In this document: positions 1 to 13,232 of the stretch, piece by piece | How positions within the stretch are numbered: position 1 is the first letter of the stretch | How the letters are laid out: every line of letters starts with the position of its first letter | Assembly: GCA_905250025.1 (NCBI GenBank) | Contig: CAJNOJ010000001.1 | Location: 310,001 to 374,000, forward strand | Source of the DNA: Adineta ricciae | Taxonomy: Eukaryota; Rotifera; Eurotatoria; Adinetida; Adinetidae | Direction of reading: 5' to 3' | DNA length: 64,000 nt | The notes under the pieces: model-generated | What the model saw: the letters and a program-made list of their open reading frames with translations, nothing else | What the model was told of the DNA's origin: nothing | Database searches by the model: none | Program-made: the position numbers and the translations under genes

Positions 1-44
1 GCAGTCGTGAGAGAAGGAAAGAAGAGATAAAATTCGAGTGTAAC

Positions 45-257
45 CTGTCCAGCAGTATCCCAGAGTTGTAAGAGAATACGTTGGTCATTATCACCGGTAA
101 TGTGCTTTTCGAAGACATCGATTCCAACGGTTGAACGGAAATTTGCAAAATTATCATGAATGTACTGATGAAGAAACGTTGTTTTACCGACATTTGCTTC
201 GCCGATGCATAATATTTTGAATAAATAATCGTGCGAGTCTTTCACTGGAACATCCAT
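45..257 (-). CDS. Rab-family small GTPase, first coding exon (partial)
   Basis: The exon codes 71 residues from the ATG at 257 and ends exactly after the WDTAGQ motif, where a GT donor follows at 44-43; the rest of the gene lies left of the window. The P-loop GEANVGKTT is at residues 19-27, a Rab-like switch I with STVGID at 42-47, and the G3 box WDTAGQ at 66-71. Rab proteins cycle between GDP and GTP and direct vesicle traffic. The DYLFKIL lead-in and the VGID switch resemble Rab27 or Rab3-type proteins, but the subfamily cannot be fixed from one exon. An Ala-Asn replaces the more usual Asp-Ser in the P-loop. The gene is divergent from DEPDC5 across about 350 bases. Confidence 0.85.
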
Positions 258-603
258 GTGATGATGAATGTAGAAGTTGAGAGAGAAAAACGGTGTGCGT
301 ACAGATCTCAACAAAGAACATATCCAGGGTATTAATGTAGATTTAGATTGGAGAAATGAATTTTGTAGTTCTTATCGCGATTCTCTTCATCGTAAGAGGT
401 CACCAGTAAAAGCAAACATAACTATTTATTGGATTGGTTATGCTTTTTGACAAATTAATCAGTTGACCAGAAGAAACAGCTGTAGATATCTTTTTCAGTT
501 TATATCTTATCATGAAACAGAAAGTTATAGTTTACTTGTAATAACATTTTTTTTTCTCTCGCGACTTCATCTAATGATAACAGATCTTACAATAAACTCC
601 CAT

Positions 604-3600
604 ATGGCTACGGAAGAGTCTGTATTCGAAGGAGCACCGTACGTGTTAGAAAAAAAAAACTTCAAACGTAATTCGTGTTTTTATATTTAGATTCAAATGT
701 CGACTGAGTTTTTATGGGCGTGGTCAAAGTTTGTTGACATTATCAAATAATCTATTTTCTTTTCGAATGTATCTATGTTTAGACGCAACTCCAACTGCAC
801 CAACATTGGTTACGAATAAAACAAATCTTCGTAAGGGAGACATTGTTGTCATTAGCTTAGATAAAGACGAAACTCAGCAAATTGTCATGCAAGTCGATGA
901 TGAACGTCCAGGACCATCACCAGATCCAGGTACTTCATTTAATGATGAATTATATTTGGATTTTCATTCATGAACTTCTCTTTCAAAGAAATTCTCGTTG
1001 ACGAATCAATCAAACGAATATTTTCTGTCAATAGTTATATGAGAAATTTTCACACAGTTCAAAAGGTTCTTAAAAAAGAGGTAAGCTTCGTGATCGAACC
1101 ATTCGCATTCATGAATAATGTTAATAATGTAATTCAGTCTAACCTATGTAACACGTGCTTTGGCTGTTAATAGATCTATTTATTCAGTTGGACTGTATAT
1201 GATAACATTACGTAAAGAAATGGGGAAATATACTAAAAATATCATAATCAGTAGAACGATCAATGAGATATGTCACAGTTAACTAATTAATGTTTGGTTT
1301 ATTTAGAAATTCGCACTGTATCTAGTCGAATTACAAGTCAAAGAGCAGTATTTAAGCCGCGGCGATATGTGGCGGTTTACTCGGAAATTGGTAAGTTTGA
1401 AAGATGAAGGATACAATCGAACATTTTTCTATTGTTCAGTTGAACACAACTGTCTATTACAAAAAACCGTTAGAAATGTACAGCATGCGGTAAGATATTC
1501 TTGTGGTTATCATTGTCTAAAGGAAAGTTTAGATGTACGGCAACGGTTTACGGCTTATGGGTGGATGCTGCACCCTACCGTGTATCATCTGGGTATATTA
1601 CAAAGGATACAAAAGTAATTGTGATGGTTTGAACGGATGAGGATAGCGAGAGAGACTGATCTTTCGTTTCCATTAGATTGTTTTTCGCTCGTTGAGTGCT
1701 TGTTGTACCATCTTTCTTCAAATGTCCAAAGAGATGTGGGATTTCGATCACCACGGTGACACGTACTATGAGAAAGCTGTCGATGGATTTCTCTTTGATT
1801 TATTTACTCGATGGAAAGTGAGTGATCGACAATGAGAGTACCCGCAGGGTTCATCCATTTGAATTGCTAATTTATATTCTAGTCAATGAGTTGCCAACAT
1901 GATGTAACAATGACATTATTCTCACGTGTGTTCTACGATGCCAAATCTTTAGAAGAGTTCCCTGTAAGTTTACGTCAAAATATCAATACAGACCATCGAG
2001 GAAGATTTTACGAAGATTTTTATCGGTAAGCATATCTGATTATCTATTTATTAAGTATGATCGAAATGTTAATACACATATACACACAGCAAGGTAATTT
2101 TTCTCTCATGGGTCCGATAACCCGTGCATACTTCGGCAGTCAACATTCTTTCAGATGAGATTCCCAGCCAATGGCATAAGTCCCACATTGGAATATATAC
2201 ATTTCATAATGTAAAACATGCCATACATGAGCAACATGTTGACTGAGTCAACACAACGAAGGATTTCTTCTAAAAATTCTGATCAGACAAATATTGTAAT
2301 TAATACTTTCGTAAATGCATACAGACTGTAGATGATTTACATTAACACGTACACTATTAAGATAGTTCCAGCTTATCTGTCCGTTCTGATGTTACACTCG
2401 ACGAAGATAAATCGATTCGATGTATGTGTCATTACTTCTCTTTCGTTCTAAGAGATCAGAATACGTCTTTCGCTTCGATAAAACAGCTTTATCGCAGACG
2501 ATTGATTCGGAAGGAACTTGAAAAATGATATCAGGAATAAAAATTTATCTTGTTTAGTGTAATCTACCAAAACGAACGCTATGACGATTGGTTACCTCGT
2601 TTAGCTAAAATAAAACAAGTCCTTGTGAACTATAAAGAAGATCTACTTACTTATCATAAAAAGAAATTGCCAAAATCTGAAGCAGAAAAGATGCCTAATG
2701 GAACGGTCTCATGTGCCGCGGACGGAAATTTCCTTGAAACATTAAATTTATCATCTAGTGGTTTGTAATTCACATTTATCGAGTTGAAAGTTTCAATCCG
2801 AGAAATTTTCTACTTAGTATTCGAGCGTCATTTCATCGATCGCCCGTTCGATCGTCTTGGACAAATGTCTTTAATAATCACACCTGGTGCAGGTGTCTTC
2901 GAAGTCGAACGTGAATTAGCTAATATGACTAAACAGCGTGTGCTAGATAATGGAATTGGTAGCGATTTGGTGTGCTTAGGCGAACAACCGTTATTTGCGG
3001 TGCCACTTTTTAAATTCTATAAAGAAAATCCTAATGCAGCCGATGATTATCAAATACCACATTGGATGAACTTAAGGTTTGTTCGGAAACATTTCTCGAA
3101 AGATGATTGTGATCGTTGGGCAATTTTCTAGTTATTATCATTCGGCAACAACACCTTCGTGTTTTCAACGTTATGTACCACGTTTACCATTTCCGACTAG
3201 CCGAATTAAAAGCGGAATGCTGGGTAAAAAATTTCATATTTATGTGTACTTTTGTTGACCATGCGATATTTCAGAGGTAAAAAATGTAATGAACTCAATT
3301 GCAGAAGAACCTTTCATGAAACCATTACATGTTACCATGGAAGAATATGATGCTCAAGTATTTCGTTCTCAATCGAAGTCGTAAATAAATCTATGGAGAT
3401 AAACTGTCCGATACGATCAAGTCTTTTTCCTTCTGCATAGATTATCAAAGGACAACCATGTAGAAAAATCAATGAAAAACGAATCACGCTTGCCACGACG
3501 ACGACACATTACAGAAGGTCCTCGATGTGAGTTAAACTAAGATCGTCAATCTCTAGAGTACAATGAATTCGATCAATTTTTCGTATGATTTAGATCCAGC

Positions 3601-6600
3601 ATCGATCGAAGAGGAAGACGACTGCGTACAAGATCAAAACGGGCTAGTCATCGTTAATAGCAAAAATCATTCAATGTCTGTCGTTCACGATGATTTACGT
3701 CATTTCAATGCAAATGTCAAAGATGACATGATACTTTCAACATCACACGCAGGCGCCCCATCGAGTATTATCAATAATATTCCATTTTATCAAACATTCA
3801 ATCAAACCTCACAAGTCTTATTTTCAAATCCACATAGCTTTTCTCGCGCAGCACAAAGTGCTGATACATACTTTTTAGTATCGAATCTTTTCGCGCGCTT
3901 ACAAGCACGACCTAAAGCCTTGACGAATCCGTTTGCGCCAGCTAGTATACGAATACCGATGGTGCCTGGTCGACGGCGATGGGCTCACACATTTCCAATG
4001 GGTAAAATGGAATACTTATGAATCTACATGACGAATTTTTTGCAATGGCTTTTAGGTCCAAATAAATTACCATGGCATTTTCATCATATGCGTCAAACCG
4101 AAGGCGTTACGAAGCAAGAACTTACAGTCGGAATATCTACCTGTGCACATCTGGTACTTCCTGGTACATCTAAAAGAATTATCAATGGACTTGTATCGAA
4201 GCGCACACGTCATTATGGAAAACTGAATACTGACTTTTCTTCTCGACATAAACGGTAAATGTAACTACTTGAAAATTGCGCATGTATGGATCAATTGTTT
4301 TAGTATCCTCAGTCCATCTAACTACGAACTGAAACGACAAGCATCTGAACGTAAAGACAGCGTCTCCGATGATATTCGACTCAGTTTTAGTAGTACTACT
4401 GGCGGTCAAAAGAAACATAACGCTGATGGATCAGCTAAATCATCTATATCCAAAAGTTCGTACATTGGAAAATCTCGCTCATCTGTTCGAAATTTGACAT
4501 ATTTTCAGAAAAGAAAGAAGCCATTATTTGGGGACCTACTGGAGTTGAACCGTGGAGTGCATCGATGATTACAGGTATTGATTGGAAATCGTTGACAATT
4601 CCAGCATCGCTCCCAACAACATTTGATGTTGTACCATGCGCTGAGGAACTAAACCGTGATTATATACATAATTCATATGTCCTGATTCATGCTCTACCGC
4701 CTTACCACGAATATGAGCGTAAGAAAAAACATCTATCCAATGGCAATAATAACTGTAAAAAGGAAATCGAGTAAGAATTTTATTTTGAAAATTTGTGAAT
4801 CATATGAATGACTATTCATTAGTGATCATATGGAACGACAGAGAATCACATTCGATGAACTGATTGATCAACGATTGTCTCAAGTGAGAAATGGAATCTC
4901 TTTCATTTCAGTTGAATACGTTCGCTTGTACAGGGTTTTCAAATGATCGTAGAAATTCCAGGACATGTTAAGCAGAAAATGATTGACACAATTCGACGTG
5001 CTGGCTATACTGAAACCGAATACAATCGCTTATTGAGTATTGGTCGAATCTATCATACGCTAAGCCTAGTCATAGAAGACAATCAATCCCAAGACACCGT
5101 AGTTATCTACGTTCAACAACATAAACCTCAGTTCGTTGGATTCATAGTAATAATTATACACGCTTTCTTCGACTCATTTTAGACATCTATTTCAACCTAA
5201 ATCTGTCGATTATAAATATCGCTTTCAATGTCCCGATTCGTCTGATTATGATCTGGCTCAGTATGAATTACAACTAGATAGTTTAGAGAGCTTTCCATGG
5301 AATTCAGTTGATAATATTGTTGGAAATCATGGTACTGGTGATCATAAACTCTCGGGAGTATGTTTCGAATTCTATCTTCGAGTCGATTTTCTCCGGTGTA
5401 TATTTTTAGTTAGTAAAATATTGGCACACCCGGTTAGTTATTATGCCTGTCTCTCGCGATTATACAATCAAGAATATTGAATCTGGCCAAACCAAATGTG
5501 ATAGTCGGGAAGAAATGTCGCATGAAGATTTTTTCCTTTATGTCGAACATTTCGTTCGATTTTTATTCATGTTGAACAAACTCAACCGTCTACCGATTGG
5601 TACAACTGAGTCTATCCATCGTGTATGATCATTTTTTGCTGCCATAGTTCGGCAGAAAGAAATTTGTTATTCTTGTAGCCACTCGATCCAGTTACAGGTA
5701 AAAAACGTACGGATACACCTCGACGACAGGCAAAAACTACGTAAGATATTTCCCCTTAACATTTCTCTTTGTTCCTATTCGAAAGCTTTCAGAGTATCCA
5801 TGCAAACATTCCAATTGGGAAATATTATGAACGGTGATGTTGACGAAATAAATGCTCTCTTGGCTTTATTTCGAACTGAACATCAAGGCTTACTATTTGT
5901 TAAAGATTCTGTTCTACCAGAGTTTACATTCATTGCTATTGAAGCAATCTGGTGGTCGATTGAGCGTTGTGTAGATATACAAACTGAACAAGCAGCATTA
6001 GATCTTTTTCAAGTGAGAGAAATCAAGCGAAAACTTTTGATAATAATGATCGCTTGTTTTAGTATTTATTCAGCAAAGGATATATCCGACATTGTACAAA
6101 CACCGAGACGACCTTTCGCTTTGGATTCTTCCTCTATTACATCGTTACAGAAAAGACGGCCAATTGTAAATATGCGTTCATTTCATTCCCTACGAGATCA
6201 TTCTCGAATGTTGCTATTCTTTAGTCCGTCTTGACGCGAATGATTACGCTGAAGTGGAATTTCATCAAACTCAGTCATACATTCCCTCGATGGATTATTT
6301 AGGCTTTGCTGAATGTAAACCAATGCGGCAATTGCCAAAACTGATCGAAAATCCTCAATCGAAACCTCGACCCACACGACTGGCAAGTACTGGAATTACT
6401 TCTCCACCTCTACAGAACCCACCTCCGCAAGATCCACAAACGCCGTCGATTGTTCTCAAACGTGATTGTAATGTCGATGTCGATCCTAAACATATATCAG
6501 ACAGACATGAATGGGCAACAGCACATTACCATTCATTCTATAATCCACATTGTCTATTTGAATTGGAAATTCGATGGCTAGTTGCCACTTCATGTATACT

Positions 6601-7331
6601 CGGTGATTTGATCATGCAATGGTCACAACGAACGGGCACAATACTTGGTTCGAATCAAGTAGCTTTCCATTTAGTGCCAATTCCATGTGATCCATTTGCA
6701 GAATTCGATGCACTTAGAGGTAAAGCACTCATTTATTTCGATCTCACAAATGCTGATTGAATATCTTTGTTCAAGGTCCGATTTATATTAAAATCGATTC
6801 ATCATGTCTTGTTGATAAACTTGCTGATCTTCCAAAAGAAAAACAAATCCTTCGAATAAATATCTTCCAAGAATTGATATTAAAACGGTTTGTTCCACTG
6901 GATCTCGACACGATTTGTTCATGTTTTGTTTTAGCTATGGTTTTATTCTGAATGCTTGTGTTAGTTACAAAGAAGAAAACATCTACTATGTTCACATTAG
7001 TGGTGGGATGTTAGTTTACATTATATCTGATGTTTACAATGTTCATTTCAACAACCGACCGTCACGTATTGCATCGATTGGATCATCGAATGGCAATGGT
7101 CAATTATCACCACTTGACTGTGGATTTTATTGGTGTTGGAACTTTTGTCTTGGCAAAAAATGGCGAAGCACGCAGACAGGAGAGGAGAAGTATCAAGATA
7201 TCATGTTAGCGGACTTTCGTGCATTTTGTGCTAACGACAAGAATCGTTTAGTAAACTTTTGGAACGAATCAAGTAATCTAGCAAATCAAAAATTGGCTGA
7301 AAAACAACAAAATTCTGATGTAGATAACTAA
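604..7331 (+). CDS. DEPDC5: DEPDC5 / Iml1, GATOR1 complex subunit
   Basis: GATOR1 is the GTPase-activating complex for RagA/B at the lysosome; DEPDC5 is the subunit that restrains mTORC1 when amino acids are scarce. About twenty short exons join in frame. Coding starts at 604..667, 783..929, 989..1080, 1307..1390, 1440..1489, 1533..1614, 1677..1817, 1883..2025 and 2558..2760. Family landmarks occur in order: SRGDMW near 1355, EMWDFD near 1734, GRFYEDFY near 2000, GQMS..ITPG near 2860, DNGIG.DLVC.GEQPL near 2950, NPFA near 3920, RRRW.HTFP near 3975 and a DEP domain at about 5930-6180. The C-terminal [19 protein letters not shown] block ends at the stop at 7329. The start is inferred from frame and from similarity to the usual N-terminus. 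The intron at 2026-2557 is unusually long for this locus (532 nt) and shows no gene. Confidence 0.93.
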
Positions 7332-7632
7332 TCAAGTGTATTATCTAGTCTTTTTGTGCTTCCTATTATCTACAGTGTTACGTAACTATGACAGTAACTG
7401 TCGTAATTTTTGACTTTTGTACGAAACCGGACGAGAAACAACGCGAATCGTATTCCAGTGTAGTTTGTGAATATATAAATAAATTTTACAGGAAGAGACG
7501 CTCTTATTCTTTGGTAAATTTCAAAAAAGATGAAGACGGCAAACGTTCGGTTTCTTACGAAAATGCACCGGATGACTCATTGCATCATCACATGGGTATT
7601 AAGCAACATTCACATAGTTTTGCACAAAAAAA
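7332..7632. other. Intergenic, 3' flank of DEPDC5
   Basis: Short open frames here have no domain and look like chance. I see no gene in this stretch between DEPDC5 and the tRNA. Confidence 0.6.
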
Positions 7633-7703
7633 TGCACCTACTGGGAATCGAACCCAGATCTTTCGGGTGGAAACCGAACATTCTACCATTGAAACACAAG
7701 TGC
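7633..7703 (-). tRNA. tRNA-Gly (anticodon TCC)
   Basis: The minus strand folds as a 71-nt tRNA without intron. The acceptor stem is GCACTTG paired with TAGGTGC, with discriminator A. The B box GGTTCGATTCC is present. The anticodon stem TTCGG/CCGAA encloses loop TTTCCAC, giving anticodon TCC. The D-arm has the TGGT-AGAAT pattern of animal tRNA-Gly. Confidence 0.93.
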
Positions 7704-8031
7704 TCGTGATACATCCGTGAGTAGTTGCTCAAAATAATTGAGTAAACTCATTTACAATGCATCGGAGAAGAACATATCTGTGTGCCTTCTTGCTTTCAAT
7801 CAGAAAGAGTAAATTATCATGTGTATTGATATTGTACGCCGAACAACGATACGAGACAATTTGTAGTTTCGAAAACCTCGTCATACAACTTTCTCAATCA
7901 TCAAAAATTAATTGTTTCGGAAAACGTCTAACGATCGATTTTATTAATTTTTTTTATGTAGAAGCTACGAAGGTAAAAAGAAAAAGCGAATTCTAGTCAA
8001 GCAAAAACTGTTTTTGTTTTTTATGTCAAGC
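7704..8031. other. Intergenic, no gene seen
   Basis: AT-rich stretch between the tRNA-Gly 5' side and the 3' end of the ZZ zinc-finger gene. No convincing coding frame on either strand. Confidence 0.6.
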
Positions 8032-9083
8032 TTAAGAGACAATACGAGGATCAGTCATTTGACTCATAATACGTAGACCAAATTTGGCTGTTTTATAATC
8101 GAGATCCGTTTCACGATTGCGCTTATTTTCCTTTGTTTTTACAATTGTAAGTAGATACTTCTGATATGGAATGTGTTCACGAACTGATTTTTCAATCACT
8201 ACTTGAGCATACGGCTGTGTCCATCCAGTCAATGGATCATTGGATTGAGAAAACTTCTTGATGATTTGAATAGCTCGTTTCGCTAATAAATACTTGTTCG
8301 TTGACAATATGAATGGATGTGGAATGATTTTCAACAGTTGTCTGCCAGTTTTATCCGCGCAGCGTTGACAAACATCGCAAACGCTGTTATTGGTTGACAT
8401 ACTGAACCGAGTGCCTTTGAAATCAGTTTCCGAACAGCAACTGCATCTTGTATCTAGATGAGTCAAATTACTGGCAAGTTGTACAAGTTCACCATTTGTA
8501 ATTTTCTTCGAAAATGTATGCGTTGATGGATGATGTTTACTCATCAACGGCATGCATTGTTTGCAAACATTGAACATGTCATGTGTGCACTGGTTGCAAG
8601 TGAAAAATTCATCTTTACCACCGACGATGACTTTTAAACAGTGATTGCAATAACCTAAGAATTGAGTGAGAAAATCTCGACTTGTAAATATCGATGAGCC
8701 TGTCGTTGATACGTCCGTTGACATATCCGTAGACACAGCCATCTGCAATTAAAAGAAGGGAAATCAATCAACAAAATTGCAGTAAAACAACATTTACATC
8801 AGTATCGAATGATATGGGCTTCTTCTTTTGTTCAACGATTACATACGAAGTTGGCGCAGGTATTTTGATCACAGGATCAATCTGTAAGAAAAGAGAAATG
8901 TCGTGTATTTCGCGTTTGATACGAATCTCTCACTTTGAACATTGTATGAAACGAACTGCTACCAATGTTATGTCGCTTGTGGAAACATGAAGTACAAACG
9001 TTGTGATTAGTACATTGTATGCATTTGTACAGACCTGCCGTTGGCGGAATACACGAACCACATGAAGTGCATTCTAAACTCAT
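8032..9083 (-). CDS. ZZ-type zinc-finger protein
   Basis: Three exons, 9083..8934, 8881..8798 and 8742..8032, join in phase 0 to give 314 residues. The first exon carries a ZZ-like cysteine array: CTSC, CIQC, then C..CFHKRH, with a later His. The last exon has a second ZZ-type array (CNHC, CNQC, CKQC, then paired His in KHH and STH) and a third cysteine-rich set with CSCC and CDVCQRC. ZZ fingers usually bind peptides or ubiquitin-pathway partners. The C-terminal 100 residues are basic and helical with no known domain. I recognise the finger class, not the orthologue; multi-ZZ proteins are often expanded in bdelloids. Confidence 0.75.
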
Positions 9084-9871
9084 TCTTGCGTCGACAAATG
9101 ATTGATTGAGTGGCTGTTGTGGTCTGATATTTATACGCGTAGATTTTTTCGAAAGATTGAAATTCGATGTGGAACAGTGACAAGCGAAACAGTGTAGAAA
9201 AAACAGAAAATATAGCTGTGATTGCTCATTGGTCTTGTTTCCATATTAAATGACGTAAAGGTCATGCATATTATTACAGGAAAATATTTGTTCTGCAAAT
9301 CAGAAATAGTCACGATTTGTACGATGTTTTCAATAGTTGTTATCGGACATTCGATGGCAATGAGTGCTGCTGTAAGAACGCTTGCGGTCAAATCGGATGA
9401 TTTGACTCGAATACTCCTATGTCACGTTTGTTTGATTCCAGTAGAGATCTAGAAATGAAAACATGTGATTGTTCTTTATCATATGTTACGATGAAAGTAC
9501 AAATGACCTTGAAAAAACGTAAACATCGACCGTAAAGAATTGCTCGATCTCCAGTATAGTTTCAATAATGACTTCATTATGAAATATATTTTATCGAAGC
9601 TAATAGATTTTTACTATATGCAACACTTGTCAATAGGTTCGGTCTTGAACTTTGTGTCTTTGATGTGACGACGAGCAACGGTCGTACGATCCGCTTTGCA
9701 CATGATGAAATCTTGACTTTGATGATGTTCAGATAGTCGATATCGATAAATATTTTATTCGAAATATACAAAGTTTCACAAGGACAAAAAAAAGATCATT
9801 CAGGATATATTTCATTAAAAGAGAAGCATCAATTTCACTTCCGTTGTTTACACTGTAAAAGAACGACGTAT
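9084..9871. other. Intergenic, no gene seen
   Basis: About 790 bases between the ZZ gene start and the 3' end of the small orphan gene. Open frames here are short, lack domains and have no matching splice partners. It probably holds the promoter of the ZZ gene. Confidence 0.55.
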
Positions 9872-10208
9872 TTACATTCCTTCCAATTTCTTATTATCAT
9901 TATCTAATAGATTAGAAAAGATATTTGTCAAAACTTGAGTATTATTCAATGAACAATTATCTAAATCATAGAACAATCGCTGATTTAGTATAAGAAAATC
10001 AAATGCAAATACCTAAAACATCATTGAATGAATATGTTCCGTCGACTAGAACGCAATTCTTCAATTCCACAGGCAAACCGCATGGATCCGTGAGAAAGTC
10101 GGTTACGAATATTTCGAAATCTTTTGTTACTATTCGAGGAGATGAACGCGTCAGTTTCGTCGAAGCTCGACGTTTTGCTGGTTGCAGTTGTTGTCTTCTC
10201 TTCTTCAT
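9872..10208 (-). CDS. Small basic orphan protein, 94 residues
   Basis: Two exons, 10208..10013 and 9960..9872, join in phase 1 across a 52-nt intron with good GT and TTTAG borders. The N-terminal 25 residues are strongly basic (KKRRQQ, AKRRAS, KLTRSSPR). The remainder is mixed and helical, ending in an Asn/Asp-rich tail. There is no signal peptide or membrane segment. The basic N-terminus suggests a nuclear protein. I do not recognise the family. The start lies about 150 bases from the SGTA start on the other strand, so the two genes may share a promoter. Confidence 0.55.
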
Positions 10209-10356
10209 ATCACGACCGATAAAGTAGGATGTAGGAGAAAAGAATGATTTTATTCATTGGAAGGCAGAGCGTAAGATACAATGGCGATGACGAACACCAA
10301 TAAAAATCGTGCATGAATCATTTCATTCTTTCATTAATTTATTTCTTTCGACGGTG

Positions 10357-11783
10357 ATGGCCCAACAAGAGCAACTCGCTAAACAACGACTGATCTATTC
10401 CATTTTGAAGTTTCTTGATAAAGAAATTCAAGCTGAATCAGCCAATGCTGAACGACGTGAGAGTATTGAAGGTAAAAGTTTACTTTAAGAAAAAAGAAAA
10501 TGTATTTATTTAGATAAATCTACTTCTAGTTGCCGTGCAATGTATCGAAACGGCATTTGAAGTATCTCTGGCCAATCCACCGAATGATTTGAATCGCAAT
10601 GAACCTATTGATCTTTTGTCCGTTGTATCAAATAAAACAGTACGAGATTGTCTACGATTTACTGTTATCTATTTGAAGATTTTTGTGTCTAGTCAATGAA
10701 CATGCCATTAACTGATGACATGCGTCAGCAAGCTGATAAATTCAAAAATCAAGGAAATGAATTTGTTAAACAAGAGAAGTATAAAGAAGCTTTAGAAGCG
10801 TATAATTCCGCAATACAAATTGATCCAAACAATTCCATTTATTATTGCAATCGGTATGTATTTTCCTTCTATTTCAATAGCAAAAGAAAACGAATTCGAG
10901 TATCTTCTGTCTCTCTCTCTAGTGCCGCTGCTCATAACAAATTAAACAATAATGAACAAGCATTGAATGACTGCTTCCGTTCGATCGAGATTGATCCCAA
11001 TTACAGTAAAGCATACGGCAGACTTGGGTACATTTTTATGAAAGATTCTTCTTGAAATTAATTAATCTTTTTGTGTCCAATAGTGTGATCTATCTGTCAT
11101 TGGACAAAGTCCATGAAGCGTTAGATGCTTATAAAAAAGCGCATGGACTTGAACCAACTAATGACAATTATAAACAATCGATTAAACTTTGCGAAGATCG
11201 ACTCAGTGGAGCAAATAATGCCGGTGCAGCGGGTGCAACTGGTGTAAGATGACACTAACATGCTTTGATGACATGGAAAATTTGATGTTTTCATCTAGGG
11301 TTTCAATTTACCACCCATGTTCAGTTCTTTATTAGGTGGTGCTGCAGGTGGACCTGATATGATGTCCATTTTCAATAATCCAGCTTTAATGAATATGGTT
11401 CGTAATTTTCGACTGATTATCGGTGCATTGAACGATCATATTTTAGGCATCACAGTTTGTTCAAAATCCTCAAGTTCAAGGATTGTAATCGATTTTTGAA
11501 AAATATCGATTGTTATTTTTGTATGTTGTACTTTTAGAATGGCTAATTTAGTAACTAACTTAGGTGGACAAGAAGGTGGTCAAGTTGGTTTGGAAACTTT
11601 ATTACAAACGTAAGAGTTCGCATTGGAAAGATTTCTTTCGCAGTATTTTGTTTTTGTTCTAGTGGTCAACGTATGGCAAGTGAATTGTCTGCTACAAATC
11701 CTGATTTGATTGAAACACTTCGTCGTAACATTGGCAATCGTCCACCCCCAAACGGTGACAACAATTCATCACCAAGTTTGTAG
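10357..11783 (+). CDS. SGTA: SGTA, small glutamine-rich TPR co-chaperone
   Basis: SGTA receives newly made tail-anchored membrane proteins and passes them to the GET/TRC40 pathway, working with Hsp70 and Hsp90 in the cytosol. Nine exons (10357..10471, 10530..10639, 10693..10853, 10923..11027, 11084..11243, 11299..11397, 11447..11484, 11538..11609, 11663..11783) join in frame to 326 residues. The N-terminal homodimerisation domain includes the ESIEVAVQCIETAF segment. Three TPR repeats follow (ADKFKNQGNEFVKQ; AHNKLNNNEQAL; GVIYLSLDKVHEALDAY). The C-terminal NNP/methionine-rich region is typical of the family. Length is close to the human protein. It is a standard housekeeping gene. Confidence 0.95.
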
Positions 11784-11932
11784 ATAATAGTAATCGCATA
11801 CACATTCATTTTATTCTTTTCTTAAGATTCCGATCAAAACAAACCATCATCATCATAAAACTTTTATGTTACCATTTTTTTTTAAATAAAATCTTCATAC
11901 AAGAAAGTTCAAATGAAACGAACGAGTTCAGT

Positions 11933-13232
11933 CTAAGTTAATTTACCATAAAAAGCCATAGACGCTACTCCACACATGTTACCAGAATCTTTTGCTAATC
12001 GCAGATATCCATGCTCACCCCATTTTGTTCCCCAGGAATTCTTAATGATCCAATAAGGCATCTTCAGAGCATTGTCATAACCATAACCAACGACGACCAT
12101 AGCATGATCCATATCTTTTCGATGAGTGGGACAGTTTTTGATTTGAAGTACCCCTGATTTGTAAAACATAAAAAGACGCGATTCTGCATCGAGACCAATA
12201 AACAATGGACCGTAATTGACTAGTGCTTCAGCCATGGTTTTTTCATCGCCCTCAGGAATTTCACCATATTGAATATTACCAAGTTGAACTTCATTGAGAC
12301 CATTTATTTTGCAAGTTTGCTTTTGTGTTGCAAAAGGATACGATGCTTCAGTTGCTATCTTCCCACCTTGTCCTGATAAGTACTGAACACTTGGCGGAAA
12401 GTTTCCACCGCGACAACCGTTGTTTCCATTACTTGAACAATCGATTATTTGTTGAGCACTAAACTCAATAACTGTTGTTGAATTTGTTTTCATAGCATAG
12501 AGCGTTTCCATGATGGTCGCTGTAGCCAATGCATAGCAACATCCGCATTTGAGTTGGTTTTTCACGCTACTAATAGCAATCTTTGTGCGCCAGTCAAATA
12601 TCGTCACAGGCTGACCTGGTTTATTATTTCCGTGAATTAAGTCTCGAAACCAATCGAGAAGAAAGCGTTTATTCTTTATCCGCCTTCGATTCCAATTTCG
12701 TTTCAATCGTTTGACATGGTAATGATGTTGAGAAAGCTTTTTTGAACTACGTCGGATTGAGTGATCCTTGTCGTCTTCAATCAACTCTCGTCGTGCACTT
12801 GTTGACGGAATCAAACCTTTTTTCAACGAGTTAAATTCTTCCATTGTCCAATCAGCGAAATCATTCAATTCTAATTCGAACGTACTCAATCGTTCCAAAT
12901 TGGATTCAACTATATAGAAAAGATGGTCGCGAAATATACGCAAACGTTGTTTTTCTTCCTCTAAAAGACGCAAAAATCACTGTTTAGTAAAACTCAATTC
13001 AATCCACACGATACAAACCAATCGATGAATAAGCTCGGCCATATTTCGACTTAAAAAATGACCAGATTTGTCCAATACTCGAATCATTCAAGCTCAATTT
13101 GCCCTCGATTTTATATTTTGCGGCATCAACAAAACTGTCGATATAATCTTGTAAAGACGCACCACCAAAAAGCTCTTCACTCGGCGTACACAAACCGATG
13201 AGAAGAATCACAATATATAACATTCGATTCAT
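11933..13232 (-). CDS. Papain-family (cathepsin L-like) cysteine protease
   Basis: Two exons, 13232..13019 and 12960..11933, join in phase 1 to 413 residues. A signal peptide (MNRMLYIVILLIGLC) is followed by an I29 inhibitor propeptide containing YSSIEEEKQRLRIF and LNDFADWT. A long basic insert with R/K clusters separates this from the mature enzyme. The catalytic set is present: oxyanion Gln and nucleophile Cys in NQLKCGCCYA (Cys at about residue 213), His in DHAMVVVGYG (about 357) and Asn in KNSWGTKWG (about 379). The usual CGSCW is here CGCCY, with Ser to Cys and Trp to Tyr changes beside the nucleophile. It should be secreted or lysosomal, activated by removal of the propeptide. Confidence 0.9.

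Noticed and set aside
2026-2557. Gene or mobile element inside the long DEPDC5 intron
   Set aside because: No open frame or repeat structure could be supported by eye.
7388-7720. Plus-strand frame of 110 codons
   Set aside because: It overlaps the tRNA-Gly and has no domain or codon pattern of a real gene.
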